From positions 3,221,501 through 3,285,500 of the forward strand of contig NZ_CP041765.1 in NCBI RefSeq assembly GCF_007559025.1: 64,000 bases of DNA, in the 5' to 3' direction. The notes beneath the pieces are model-generated. The model did no database searches. It was not told where the DNA came from and saw nothing but the letters and a program-made list of their open reading frames with translations. This document shows positions 53,735-63,240 of this stretch, piece after piece (the first letter of the stretch is position 1; each line of letters starts with the position of its first letter). This DNA comes from Tomitella fengzijianii (GTDB lineage: Bacteria; Actinomycetota; Actinomycetes; Mycobacteriales; Mycobacteriaceae). The position numbers were made by a program, and so were the translations under genes.

Positions 53735-54670
53735 CTAGGCGCCCTCGACGCGATACATCCTCAGGTCGTCGGGCACGCCCCGCGCCCGGTTGAGGAAGAA
53801 CCGCCGGTGCTCCTTGAGCCGCAGCCCCTGGTCCAGCAGCCACTGCGGGTCGAGGGCGTCGCGCACCACCTCCGACACCACCACGTTGCCGTCGCGGCCC
53901 GCCTCCATCATGCGGGCCGCGATGTTGACGTCCACGCCGAGCCAGTCTCCGCCCATGCGGCGGGGGTGGCCGCTGTGGATGCCCACGCGGATCACGGGGC
54001 GGTAGCCGTCGGCATCCACGTGCCGCAGGGCCGCACGCGCCGCCACCACCGCGTCCAGCGCCCTCTCCGGCGTCCGGAAGTCCGCGAGCAGCCCGTCTCC
54101 CATCCGTTTGACGACGCGGCCGCCCCGCGCCACGATCTCGGGTTCCACCGCGCCGGCCACCGAGCGCAGCAGCCTGAGCGTCGCCTCGTCTCCCGCGCCG
54201 AGCGCCCACGACGAGAACGCGACGAGGTCGGTGAACACCAGCGTCACCTCGGCATCGCCCTCGCCCCTGCCGGACCACTCGCGCACGGCCTGCCACACCT
54301 GCAGGGCGGCGAAGCCCGCCTCCCGGGACGCCCCGGCGGAATCGGGGAAAACCCGTTCCGCCACCCGGGCCACCGCCCGCGCGCCGCCGTCGCCGGCGAC
54401 GGACAGCGGATCGCCGAAGCCCTGGTCGCCCGGCAGCACCCTGCGTGCGCGCCGGACCAGGCCCACCAGCTGCGGCGACCGGTCGAGCCGCCGCGCCTGC
54501 ACCCGCACGCCGTCGAGGAACTCCGATGCGCGGCGCGCGGACGCCGCCTGCGACGCGGGCGCGCCGACCGTATCGCCGTCGTCGGCCGCACCGTCCTCGT
54601 CGGCCGCACCGTCCTCGTCGGCCGCACCGTCCTCGTCGGCCGCACCGCCGTCACCTGCGTCGAACTTCAC
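53735..54670 (-). CDS. Class III adenylate/guanylate cyclase domain protein
   Basis: 311-residue probably cytosolic cyclase. After an acidic N-terminal repeat region (GAADED repeats, residues 8-32) and a helical section, the class III catalytic domain (about 140-290) shows VTLVFTDLVAFSSW (metal Asp), VVKRMGDGLLADF (Lys, second Asp) and WLGVDVNIAARMMEA (Asn and Arg transition-state residues). All key residues seem present, so activity is expected, with cAMP the likelier product. The start is a GTG (54670) with weak ribosome site. It is convergent with the secreted-protein gene (4-bp gap). Confidence 0.85.
   Translation of the reverse strand: MKFDAGDGGAADEDGAADEDGAADEDGAADDGDTVGAPASQAASARRASEFLDGVRVQARRLDRSPQLVGLVRRARRVLPGDQGFGDPLSVAGDGGARAVARVAERVFPDSAGASREAGFAALQVWQAVREWSGRGEGDAEVTLVFTDLVAFSSWALGAGDEATLRLLRSVAGAVEPEIVARGGRVVKRMGDGLLADFRTPERALDAVVAARAALRHVDADGYRPVIRVGIHSGHPRRMGGDWLGVDVNIAARMMEAGRDGNVVVSEVVRDALDPQWLLDQGLRLKEHRRFFLNRARGVPDDLRMYRVEGA
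54581..54652 (-). repeat. 18-bp in-frame tandem repeat in the cyclase N-terminus
   Basis: Units of 18 bases (GTCGGCCGCACCGTCCTC) start at 54581, 54599 and 54617, with a partial fourth at 54635. They encode the acidic GAADED repeat near the start of the cyclase. Copy number could vary by slippage without breaking the frame. Confidence 0.9.
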
Positions 54671-54723
54671 GCCACAACACTATGCGACGCGGGGGCGCGG
54701 CGGGGGGGTGGTGAACGCCCCGG

Positions 54724-55494
54724 TCACGCGTCCCGCTTGTTCACCAGCCCCAGACTGATGGCGAACACGATCGCCGTGAACACGACGAAGTACACCAGCC
54801 CGCCCCAAGGACCCCAGTGGAAGTCCGCGGTGGTGCTGCCGTGCGCGCTGAGGAAGTGGTTGATGTTGGCGAACGGCAGCCACACGTAGATGTCCTTGCC
54901 GATGTCGCCGAACAGCAGGAAGAGCTGCTCGATGACCAGCGGCCACAGCACCACCAGGGCGATGGCCGCGGCGGTCTGCCGCAGCAACGCGCCCACCGCC
55001 ACCGCGAGGACGGCGGCCAGCGCCGCGTAGAGGACCACGCCGTAGAGGACCCGCCAGGTCGCCTCGTCCAGGCCCATCCGGATGGTGGGGCCCGACCCGG
55101 CGATGCCCTTGGCCAGGAAGAACGCGCCGAACGCCGCGATCGCCACGACGACGGCGGCCACCACGGCGACCACTGCGGCCTTCACCGAGATCACCTTGGC
55201 ACGGTTGGGGATCGCCTGGAACGTGGTGCGGATGACGCCGAACCGGTACTCGGTGGTGACGGTGAGCGCGGCCATGATCATCACGATCATCACGCCGAAG
55301 CCGCTGACCCCACCGGTGGCCGTGGTGGCCGACAGGATGAACGGGTCGGTGCCCTGCGTGGCCTCCGTGTCGTTCGAGAGCACGGCCATGAGTATCCCGA
55401 TGCCGAGCCCCAGGACGATGACCAGCGCGGCGCACCACCAGGGCGAGCGCGTGGACGTGAGCTTGATGCGTTCCGCTGCGACGACTCCCATCAC
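54724..55494 (-). CDS. ABC-2 type transporter permease
   Basis: 256-residue membrane protein with six predicted helices. It begins MMGVVAAERIKLTSTRSPWW, the usual ABC-2 permease start before the first helix, and includes VTTEYRFGVIRTTFQAIPNRAKVISVKA, the cytosolic loop typical of NatB/bacteriocin-exporter type permeases. It overlaps the ATPase gene by 4 bases and forms one exporter with it. Substrate unknown. Confidence 0.87.
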   Translation of the reverse strand: MMGVVAAERIKLTSTRSPWWCAALVIVLGLGIGILMAVLSNDTEATQGTDPFILSATTATGGVSGFGVMIVMIMAALTVTTEYRFGVIRTTFQAIPNRAKVISVKAAVVAVVAAVVVAIAAFGAFFLAKGIAGSGPTIRMGLDEATWRVLYGVVLYAALAAVLAVAVGALLRQTAAAIALVVLWPLVIEQLFLLFGDIGKDIYVWLPFANINHFLSAHGSTTADFHWGPWGGLVYFVVFTAIVFAISLGLVNKRDA

Positions 55495-56519
55495 CGCACC
55501 TCCCTCTCCACGTCCTGCCCGTGCGCGGCGTGCCGGCCGGCCTCCGGCGGTCCCCCGGGCGGTTGCCGGTCCGGCGGCAGGTGTCCCAGCATCGCGTCGG
55601 CGTCGGCGCCGTGGTACTCGACCGTGTCGCCGGTCAGCTTCATGAACGCGTCCTCCAGCGATCCGCTCTGGCCGGCCAGCTCGTGCAGCGCCAGCGACCG
55701 CGCAGCGAGCAAATCGCCCACCTGGTCGGTGGTGGCACCGGAGACCACCAGGTGCGGCGGGTGGATGGGGTCCGCGGGCTCGACGCGCACCCCGAGGCCG
55801 CCGTCACGCAGGCACCGTTCGATCTCCTCCAGGCGCGGGCCGCGCACGCGCACGGTGGTGTCGGTGGCGAAATCGACGAACTCGCGCACCGACGAGTCCG
55901 AGATCAGCTTTCCGCGCCCGATCACCACCAGGTTCTGCGCGGTCAGCGCCATCTCCGAGAGCAGGTGGCTGGACACGAGCACCGTGCGCCCCTCCGACGC
56001 CAGGTGCTGCATGAACTTGCGGATCCAGACGATGCCCTCCGGGTCGAGGCCGTTGACCGGCTCGTCGAACAGCAGCACCTCCGGGTCGCCCAACAGCGCC
56101 CCTGCGATACCGAGCCGCTGCGACATGCCCAGCGAGAAGCCGCCCGCCCGCTTGTCCGCCACGTCCGCCAGTCCGACGAGGCCCAGCACCTCCTCGACGC
56201 GCGTGCGCGGCAGGCCGTTGGCCGCGGCCATCCACTTGAGGTGGTTGCGCGCGGAGCGGTTGGGGTGCACCCACTTGGCGTCGAGCAGCGAACCGACCAC
56301 CCTGAGCGGGTCGTGCAGCTGCCCGTACGGCACGCCCTTGACGGTGGCGGTGCCGGCGGTGGGACGGTCCAGGCCCAGGATCATCCGCATCGTCGTCGAC
56401 TTGCCGGCGCCGTTGGGCCCCAGGAAGCCGGTGACGATGCCGGGCTTGACGGAGAATGTCAGGTCGTCGACGGCCACAGTGGAGCCGTAGTGCTTCGTCA
56501 GTCCTCTGACTTCGATCAT
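55491..56519 (-). CDS. ABC transporter ATP-binding protein
   Basis: 342-residue ATPase. GPNGAGKSTTMRM is Walker A, FSLGMSQRLGIAGALLGDPEVLLFDEP contains the signature (LGMSQ) and Walker B, and SSHLLSEM holds the switch His. The C-terminal about 110 residues form the accessory domain seen in DrrA/CcmA-like exporters, followed by a proline/histidine-rich tail. ATG 56519 gives the standard MIEVRGLTKHYG start. Together with the permease it makes a drug/lipid-type exporter lodged inside the thiamine gene cluster without obvious relation to it. Confidence 0.92.
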   Translation of the reverse strand: MIEVRGLTKHYGSTVAVDDLTFSVKPGIVTGFLGPNGAGKSTTMRMILGLDRPTAGTATVKGVPYGQLHDPLRVVGSLLDAKWVHPNRSARNHLKWMAAANGLPRTRVEEVLGLVGLADVADKRAGGFSLGMSQRLGIAGALLGDPEVLLFDEPVNGLDPEGIVWIRKFMQHLASEGRTVLVSSHLLSEMALTAQNLVVIGRGKLISDSSVREFVDFATDTTVRVRGPRLEEIERCLRDGGLGVRVEPADPIHPPHLVVSGATTDQVGDLLAARSLALHELAGQSGSLEDAFMKLTGDTVEYHGADADAMLGHLPPDRQPPGGPPEAGRHAAHGQDVEREVR

Positions 56520-56606
56520 GGACACCAGCATGCCGGATGCCCGGTTCCCGCGCAGCGCCGGACTGCGATGAAATCGGCGGTGCCGCCCAGAGTGCGAACC
56601 CCGCCC

Positions 56607-57603
<997 letters not shown>

Positions 57604-57656
57604 CTACGCCTCCTTCGTAAGCACACCGCCGGCCCGTCGTGGAATCGCCGACCGGT

Positions 57657-58841
57657 TCATCCCGCTTCCGCAGCGCCGTACCGCCGCGACCCGTCCCGCC
57701 CGAAACCTTCCTGCCCGAAACGCTGCGGTCCCAGCCCGTCCGCCTCCGCCAGCGTCGTGCCCGCGAGCTCCGCCAGGACGGCGTCGACGGTCACCGCGGT
57801 GAGCAGCACGCCGTTGCGGCCGTGCCCGGCGGCGGCGATGACCCGGGGCCCCCGGCCTCCGCCCGCCGACGCGTCGCCCGCGTCCTCCACCGGGCCGATG
57901 ACGGGCAAGTTGTCCGGCGTCATCGGACGCAGCCCCGCCATCGCGTCCACCAGCTCGTACTCGGCGATCGACGGCAGCACGACCTGTGCGTCCGCGATGA
58001 GGTCGCGCACGCCGCCCACGGTGACGGCGCGGTCCTCGCCGTGCTCGTACATCGTCGCGCCCACCACCAGCCCGTCCGCGCGCGGCACCAGGTACACGTG
58101 GCGCCCGTGCACGCTCGCCCGCACCGTGCACGCCGGCGGCGGCGGAACCGAAGCCGGCCGGCGGAGTCGCAGGATCTCGCCCTTGACCGGCCGCACGGGA
58201 AGACCGGGCAGCAGCGAGGGCACGTGCGCCCCGGCGGTCACCACCAGATGCTCGGCGGCCGAGTCGGATATCGCCGCGCACCGCGACGCCACCGGGACCG
58301 CGCCGGCGTCCACGGCCGCGGTCCGCAACGCGCGGAGCAGGGCGCGATTGTCCACCGCGAACTCCCCGGGCAGCCACTGCCCGCCGCGCAGGTTCCGGGC
58401 CAGCCCCCGGTGGCGCTCGCGGACCTGCGCGCGCGTGAGCGACGCCCTCGGCACACCCGCCCCGTCGAGCCAGGCGCCCACGCCCCGCAGCTCGTCCGCG
58501 TCGGCGCCGTCCGCCCCCACCATCAGCGTGCCGCGCGCGGTGACGACGTCGACGCCGGTCTCCTCGTGCAGCGTCCGCGCCAGCGCGGGCCACCGGCTCA
58601 GTGACGCCGCGCCCAGCTCCAGCACGCGCTCCTCGCCCGGCCTGCCCTCGCTGTAGGGGGCGAGCATGCCGCCCGCGGCCCACGACGCCCCCGTCTGCGG
58701 CGCGCCGGGCTCCAGGAGCGGGTCGATCAGACGTACCGCATACCCCGCCCGGGCCGCGCGCCACGCGATGGCCGAGCCGACGATGCCGGCGCCGACGACG
58801 TCGACGCGGTCACCGCCTGCGCACCGGGGTGCCGAAACCAT
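57657..58841 (-). CDS. thiO: Glycine oxidase ThiO
   Basis: 394-residue FAD enzyme oxidising glycine to iminoacetate (dehydroglycine) for ThiG. DRVDVVGAGIVGSAIAWRAARAGYAVRLIDP is the FAD Rossmann motif, GASWAAGGMLAPYSEG the second conserved motif, and AAAGHGRNGVLLTAVT the C-terminal DAO signature. ATG 58841 has GGGAAGG nine bases upstream; an ATG at 58847 is too close to it. A TPP riboswitch occupies the leader, so thiO-thiS-thiG are thiamine-repressed. Confidence 0.93.
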   Translation of the reverse strand: MVSAPRCAGGDRVDVVGAGIVGSAIAWRAARAGYAVRLIDPLLEPGAPQTGASWAAGGMLAPYSEGRPGEERVLELGAASLSRWPALARTLHEETGVDVVTARGTLMVGADGADADELRGVGAWLDGAGVPRASLTRAQVRERHRGLARNLRGGQWLPGEFAVDNRALLRALRTAAVDAGAVPVASRCAAISDSAAEHLVVTAGAHVPSLLPGLPVRPVKGEILRLRRPASVPPPPACTVRASVHGRHVYLVPRADGLVVGATMYEHGEDRAVTVGGVRDLIADAQVVLPSIAEYELVDAMAGLRPMTPDNLPVIGPVEDAGDASAGGGRGPRVIAAAGHGRNGVLLTAVTVDAVLAELAGTTLAEADGLGPQRFGQEGFGRDGSRRYGAAEAG

Positions 58842-58852
58842 GGTCATCCACC

Positions 58853-58940
58853 TTCCCGCGCCGGCATGATCCGGATCAGGTCCGACGGTCAGGGCGCGCG
58901 CGCCCTCTCTCAGCCCCACGATCCCAGGGACTCCCGTGTG
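58853..58940 (-). promoter_or_regulatory. TPP riboswitch controlling thiO-thiS-thiG
   Basis: Read on the minus strand, ACGGGAGTCC, GGGGCTGAGAGAGGG, GGACCTGATCCGGATCATG and CCGGCGCGGGAAGG follow in the order of the THI element. The last part overlaps the thiO ribosome site. It lies in the divergent gap to thiE, which has no riboswitch of its own on the plus strand. Confidence 0.92.
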
Positions 58941-58971
58941 TGCCACCACCGTAACCGCTACGGTCGGAGCC

Positions 58972-59664
58972 ATGAACGCAGCGCCCGGCCACCCGCGGTC
59001 CCGCCACCCCCGCGATCAGCTGGACCGGGCCCGCCTGTACCTGTGCACCGACGCCCGCCGCGACACGGGCGACCTCGACGAGTTCGCGGACGCCGCCCTG
59101 CGCGGGGGCGTGGACGTGATCCAGTTGCGCGACAAGGGCTCGGCGGGCGAGGACGCGCACGGGCCGCTCGAGGCGCGCGAAGAACTCGCCGCGCTCGCGG
59201 TCCTGCGCGCGGCCACCCGGCGCCACGGCGCGCTGCTGGCCGTCAACGACCGCGCCGACATCGCCCTCGCCGCCGGAGCCGACGTGCTGCACCTGGGCCA
59301 GGACGACCTCCCCGTCCCCCACGCCCGCCGCGTGGTGGGCGACAGGATGCTGATCGGCCGCTCCACGCACGACGCCGCGCAGGCCCATGCGGCCGGCGCC
59401 GCCCCCGGCGTCGACTACTTCTGCGTGGGCCCGTGCTGGCCGACGCCCACCAAGCCCGGCCGCGCCGCCCCGGGGCTCGACCTGGTGCGCACGGCCGCCG
59501 CCGAGGGCGCGCCCAAACCGTGGTTCGCGATCGGCGGCATCGACGGCACGCGGGTGGCCCAGGTGCGCGAGGCCGGGGCGCAGCGCATCGTCGTCGTCCG
59601 CGCCATCACCGCGGCCACCGACCCCGAGTCGGCGGCCCGCGAGCTGCGTTCGGCGCTCCCGTGA
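58972..59664 (+). CDS. thiE: Thiamine phosphate synthase ThiE
   Basis: 230-residue TIM-barrel enzyme joining HMP-PP and thiazole phosphate. [28 protein letters not shown] (phosphate/Mg site), [51 protein letters not shown] and WFAIGGIDG are all family motifs in order. ATG 58972 follows CGGAGCC. It is divergent from thiO. The stop overlaps the GTG of the hydrolase gene. Confidence 0.95.
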   Translation: MNAAPGHPRSRHPRDQLDRARLYLCTDARRDTGDLDEFADAALRGGVDVIQLRDKGSAGEDAHGPLEAREELAALAVLRAATRRHGALLAVNDRADIALAAGADVLHLGQDDLPVPHARRVVGDRMLIGRSTHDAAQAHAAGAAPGVDYFCVGPCWPTPTKPGRAAPGLDLVRTAAAEGAPKPWFAIGGIDGTRVAQVREAGAQRIVVVRAITAATDPESAARELRSALP

Positions 59665-60701
59665 CCGCATGCCAGGGGATGGACGCCGGCCGCGCGTGGT
59701 GCCACCGCCACGGCGCCGTCTCCCACCGGGTGCCGGTCGACGGCGGCGTGTTGCACGCCGTCGAGATACCCGTCCCGGACGCCGAGGGCACGCCGGTGGT
59801 TTTCTGCCACGGGTTCCCAGGATCCTGGTTCAGCTGGCGCGAGCAGCTGCCCGCGCTCGCCGCGCAGGGGCGCCGCGCCATAGCGCTGGACATGCGAGGA
59901 TACGGCGCGTCGCTTCGTCCCGCCGACGTCGCCGCCTACGACCGCCGCACCACCGTGGCGGACATGGCGGCCGTGCTGGACACGCTGGGCATCGGCCGGG
60001 CCGTGTTCTCCGGCCACGACTTCGGCGCCGCACTGGCCTGGGACCTGCCGCTGTGGCTGCCGGACCGCGTGGCCGGTCTGGCGCAGCTGGCGGTGCCGCG
60101 GCTCCCGCGCTCGCCGATGCGCCCGTCGGAGGCGTTCGCGATGCTCGCCGAGCAGCACTTCTTCCACCAGCACTACTTCCAGACGCCCGGGGTCGCCGAG
60201 GCCGAGCTCGACGCCGCGCCCGCGGACTTCCTGCACCGGCTGATGTACGCGCTGTCCGGCCAGGGCGACTACTACGCCTGCTGGCGCCGGCCCAGCACCT
60301 CCGATGACGGCACCGTCACCGGCTACATCGAGTCGCTGCCGGAGGCGCCCGCGCTCCCGTGGCCGTGGCTGTCCGCCGACGAGTTCGCCTACTACGTGGA
60401 CGAGTTCACGCGCTCCGGGTTCACCGGCGGGCTCAACTGGTATCGGGCGCAAGACTCCGCGTGGGAGCAGAACGCGCCCTTCACCGACGCGCGCGTGACG
60501 GTGCCGACCGCCTTCATCGCCGGCGCGGACGACCCGGTGCTCACCATGCTGGGCGCCAAATGCCTGGAGAAGATGGCCGCCACGGTGCCCGGGCTCGTCG
60601 TGCAGGAGATCCTGCCCGGCGCCGGGCACTTCGTGCAGATGGAGGCGGCCGGAGAGGTCAACCGCATCCTCGACGGGTTCCTGCGCGAGCACGTGGCGTA
60701 G
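59661..60701 (+). CDS. Alpha/beta hydrolase, epoxide hydrolase-like
   Basis: 346-residue alpha/beta hydrolase. [21 protein letters not shown] is the oxyanion HGxP motif, [12 protein letters not shown] the nucleophile elbow with Asp (as in epoxide hydrolases and haloalkane dehalogenases), [10 protein letters not shown] the acid region and [17 protein letters not shown] the catalytic His. The cap contains Tyr residues expected for epoxide opening. The GTG overlaps the thiE stop by 4 bases; an ATG at codon 7 is an alternative start. Substrate unknown; no functional link to thiamine is evident. Confidence 0.87.
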   Translation: MTACQGMDAGRAWCHRHGAVSHRVPVDGGVLHAVEIPVPDAEGTPVVFCHGFPGSWFSWREQLPALAAQGRRAIALDMRGYGASLRPADVAAYDRRTTVADMAAVLDTLGIGRAVFSGHDFGAALAWDLPLWLPDRVAGLAQLAVPRLPRSPMRPSEAFAMLAEQHFFHQHYFQTPGVAEAELDAAPADFLHRLMYALSGQGDYYACWRRPSTSDDGTVTGYIESLPEAPALPWPWLSADEFAYYVDEFTRSGFTGGLNWYRAQDSAWEQNAPFTDARVTVPTAFIAGADDPVLTMLGAKCLEKMAATVPGLVVQEILPGAGHFVQMEAAGEVNRILDGFLREHVA

Positions 60702-60710
60702 ACCGGAGCC

Positions 60711-60737
60711 GGTGCCGCCGGTGCCGCCGGTGCCGCC
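60711..60737. repeat. 9-bp x3 tandem repeat
   Basis: Three perfect GGTGCCGCC units immediately precede the long hairpin in the gap between the hydrolase and NUDIX genes. No function is evident. Confidence 0.85.
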
Positions 60738-60740
60738 GTC

Positions 60741-60802
60741 CGCGTTTGGTGGACATTTGGCTGGATTTCGGCGGAAATCCAGCCAAATGTCCACCAAACG
60801 CG
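60741..60802. terminator. Perfect 29-bp-stem palindrome between convergent genes
   Basis: A left arm beginning CGCGTTTGGTGGACATTTGG at 60741-60769 and its exact reverse complement at 60774-60802 enclose a 4-base GGCG loop. It sits between convergent genes, so it could terminate both transcripts. Its length, perfection and lower GC than the surroundings, and the lack of a T-tract, also fit a dispersed palindromic repeat element or miniature mobile element. Confidence 0.7.
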
Positions 60803-60851
60803 GGGAGGGCGCAGGGCACAGCGGCGCGGGGAGGGCACGGGGAGGGCGCGC

Positions 60852-61688
60852 TCACAGCCAGCCGAGCACGCGCCCCGGGCTGATCACCTCGGCGTCCGCG
60901 GGCAGCCGCGCCCGGAGCCCCCGATCCGCTGTCACCACCGCGGTGACCCCCTCCCACAAGCCTTCCGCGCACTGCGCGATGGTGTCGTCGCCGCTGCCGG
61001 GGGCGCGCACGACGTCGATGGCGCCGCGGTCCCCGGCAGCGCGGGCCTTGCCCTCCGTCACGGCGATCACCTGCGTCGTCCAGCCGAAGCCCGCGGAGCC
61101 CAGCGCGACAGTGCGCGGCAGGCCGCGTTCCAGCGCGTCGAGCATCCGCTCCGCGGCGCCCGCGCGGTCACGCCACCAGCCGTCGGGCCGGGAGCCCACC
61201 AGGTTGGCCATGTCCACGATCAGCCGCAACGGCCGCGTGCGCAGCCCCGGCCAGGCGTCGCCGAAGGCGTGGTGCAGCAGCAGCCCCGCCACCTCGTCCT
61301 CGGGCAGCCACGCCAGCTCGACGCTCTCGTGGTTCGCGACGGTGGCCAGCGGCTCGTCGGCGTCCGCCACCACTGTCGTGTACGACCAGCCGTCTTCGTC
61401 GCCGGCCGTGCGCAGGTCCGAGCGCACGGCGATCCGCTCCGCGGGCAGCCCGCACTCTTCGTGCGCCTCCCGCACGGCCGCCGCCACCGCGTCCTCGTGG
61501 CTGTCCCGGGCGCCGCCGGGGATCGACCAGGTGCCGCCCTCGTGGCTCCACGCCGCCCGGTGCTGCAGCAGCACGTGCGGGCGGCCGCCGCGGCCGGGCG
61601 CCCGCAGCAGCAGGCCGGCCGCGCCGTACAGACCCCAGTGCCGCCGCCCGTCCGGGCCGAACGCCCACCCGTCGCCGTCTCCGCGCAT
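60852..61688 (-). CDS. NUDIX hydrolase fused to a PIN/NYN-like domain
   Basis: 278-residue two-domain protein. The NUDIX box GGARDSHEDAVAAAVREAHEECG (residues 58-80) fits GX5EX7REUXEEXGU apart from the Cys, within a domain of about 150 residues that resembles MutT3-type enzymes. Residues about 151-278 form a second domain: LIVDMANLVGSRPDGWWRDR, VVRAPGSGDDTIAQCAEG and VVTADRGLRARLP carry the spaced acidic residues of PIN/NYN-like nucleases. M. tuberculosis MutT3 at this position is about 60 residues shorter. Both a nucleotide hydrolase and an RNase role are possible. ATG 61688 follows GGAGG. Confidence 0.8.
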   Translation of the reverse strand: MRGDGDGWAFGPDGRRHWGLYGAAGLLLRAPGRGGRPHVLLQHRAAWSHEGGTWSIPGGARDSHEDAVAAAVREAHEECGLPAERIAVRSDLRTAGDEDGWSYTTVVADADEPLATVANHESVELAWLPEDEVAGLLLHHAFGDAWPGLRTRPLRLIVDMANLVGSRPDGWWRDRAGAAERMLDALERGLPRTVALGSAGFGWTTQVIAVTEGKARAAGDRGAIDVVRAPGSGDDTIAQCAEGLWEGVTAVVTADRGLRARLPADAEVISPGRVLGWL

Positions 61689-61914
61689 CGTCCGCACACC
61701 TCCGCAAGTTCCCCGGCCAGCGTAGGCGGACGCCGCGGGTGCCGTCTCGGTCGGCCTGAACGCGCATCCTCGGCGGAACGGCGCGCCACGGGACGCGCGA
61801 CATCCGCAGGGACCTGCCACCGCCCCGCCGCCGGTCTTCTATCCTCAACGTGACCGAACACGACGTTACGAAACGCTCGGTGCAGGATGACCGGGCAACG
61901 CGGGGAGTGGACAG

Positions 61915-63240
61915 GTGTCAGTGCGCGACGGGGCACGGCTGCGCAGCCGGCGCGGCGCTGCGGCGGCCGTGGTCGAGGACGCCCTGATGACCCGCGCCGG
62001 ACACTGGCGCGACCAGGCCTTCTCCACGCCGGGGCGCCTGGCGGCGATCGGCCTGGTGCTGGTGCTGCTTGTGCTCGCCGCCGGCGCGGCCACCGGGCTG
62101 GCCGTCGGCGCCCGCGACACGCGCATCGACACGCTGCGAGGCAGCGCCGATCCGCTCTCCAACGCCGCCCAGGACCTGTACTCGTCGCTGTCGATCGCCG
62201 ACGCGTCGGCGTCCACTGCGTTCCTCGCAGGCGGTCTGCAGCCCCGGGTGATGGTGGACCGCTACGACTCCGCCGTGGCCGCCGCCAGCGCCTCGCTCGC
62301 CACAGCCACGATGGGCGTGGGCGACGACGACTCGGCCGCTCGCGCGCTGCTGGCGTCGCTGTCCACCGGCCTGCCCGTCTACACCGGCCTGATCGCCACG
62401 GCCGGCGCCAACAACCGCGCCGGCAACCCGGTGGGCGTCAACTACCTGGGCGAGGCCTCGCACCTGATGCAGACGCAGCTGCTGCCCGACGCACAGCGGC
62501 TGTACTCCGAGCAATCGGCGACGGTGGTCGACCTCGAGCACCGCAACGCCTCGGTGGACTGGGTGCCGCTGCTCGTCATCGTGCTCGCACTCGTCCTGCT
62601 GGTGACGTTCCAGTTCTATCTGGCCCGCCGCAGCAACCGCCGGCTCAACTTCGGCCTGGTGCTCGCCACGGTCGCGGTCGCGTTGATGTTCGCCTGGACG
62701 CTCGTCGCCGGCCTCGTGTCCGCGTCGTTCAGCCAACGTGCGGCCTCCGAGAGCACCGGTCCCCTTGCGGCGATCACCACCGCCCGCATCTCCGCCCAGC
62801 AGGCCCGCACCGACGAGACGCGCAACCTGCTGGCGCGCGGCGATGACGCGGAGATCCCGCAGACGTTCCACGAGCGCATGGACACCGTCGGGCGCGCGCT
62901 CGAGAAGGACGGCGGGAGCACCGAATCCGACGCGCTGCACAACCTCGACGCGTGGCGGTCCGCCCACGAATCCATGCGGAGCCACCTGGCCCGCGGCGAC
63001 TACGCGGGGGCCGTGGAGGTCGCGATCGGCACGGACGACGCGTCGTCGGGAAGCCAGTTCGTGACGCTGGACGCCAAGTTGGAGGACCGGATCGGCGAAC
63101 TGCGCGCGCACGGCCAGCATCTCGTCGACGACTCGGACCGCGCCACCGCCTTCCTGGTCGTCGGCTCCGGGATCCTCGCCGGTGTCGCGGCGCTGGCGAT
63201 CATCCTCGGCCTGCGGCCCCGACTGAGCGAGTACCAATGA
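61915..63240 (+). CDS. glnX: GlnX-like membrane protein of the GlnH-GlnX-PknG signalling path
   Basis: 441-residue membrane protein. Four helices are seen at about residues 43-66, 215-238, 246-272 and 410-433, giving two extracytoplasmic helical domains. It corresponds in place to Rv0412c, just upstream of glnH. In Corynebacterium and Mycobacterium GlnX relays amino-acid (Asp/Glu) binding by the lipoprotein GlnH across the membrane to the kinase PknG, which controls 2-oxoglutarate dehydrogenase through OdhI/GarA. GTG 61915 follows GGGGAG. The stop overlaps the glnH ATG by 4 bases. Confidence 0.85.
   Translation: MSVRDGARLRSRRGAAAAVVEDALMTRAGHWRDQAFSTPGRLAAIGLVLVLLVLAAGAATGLAVGARDTRIDTLRGSADPLSNAAQDLYSSLSIADASASTAFLAGGLQPRVMVDRYDSAVAAASASLATATMGVGDDDSAARALLASLSTGLPVYTGLIATAGANNRAGNPVGVNYLGEASHLMQTQLLPDAQRLYSEQSATVVDLEHRNASVDWVPLLVIVLALVLLVTFQFYLARRSNRRLNFGLVLATVAVALMFAWTLVAGLVSASFSQRAASESTGPLAAITTARISAQQARTDETRNLLARGDDAEIPQTFHERMDTVGRALEKDGGSTESDALHNLDAWRSAHESMRSHLARGDYAGAVEVAIGTDDASSGSQFVTLDAKLEDRIGELRAHGQHLVDDSDRATAFLVVGSGILAGVAALAIILGLRPRLSEYQ

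Noticed and set aside
60712..60840. Short frames across the long palindrome giving mirrored WLDF-like peptides
   Set aside because: They only reflect the perfect inverted repeat read on both strands.
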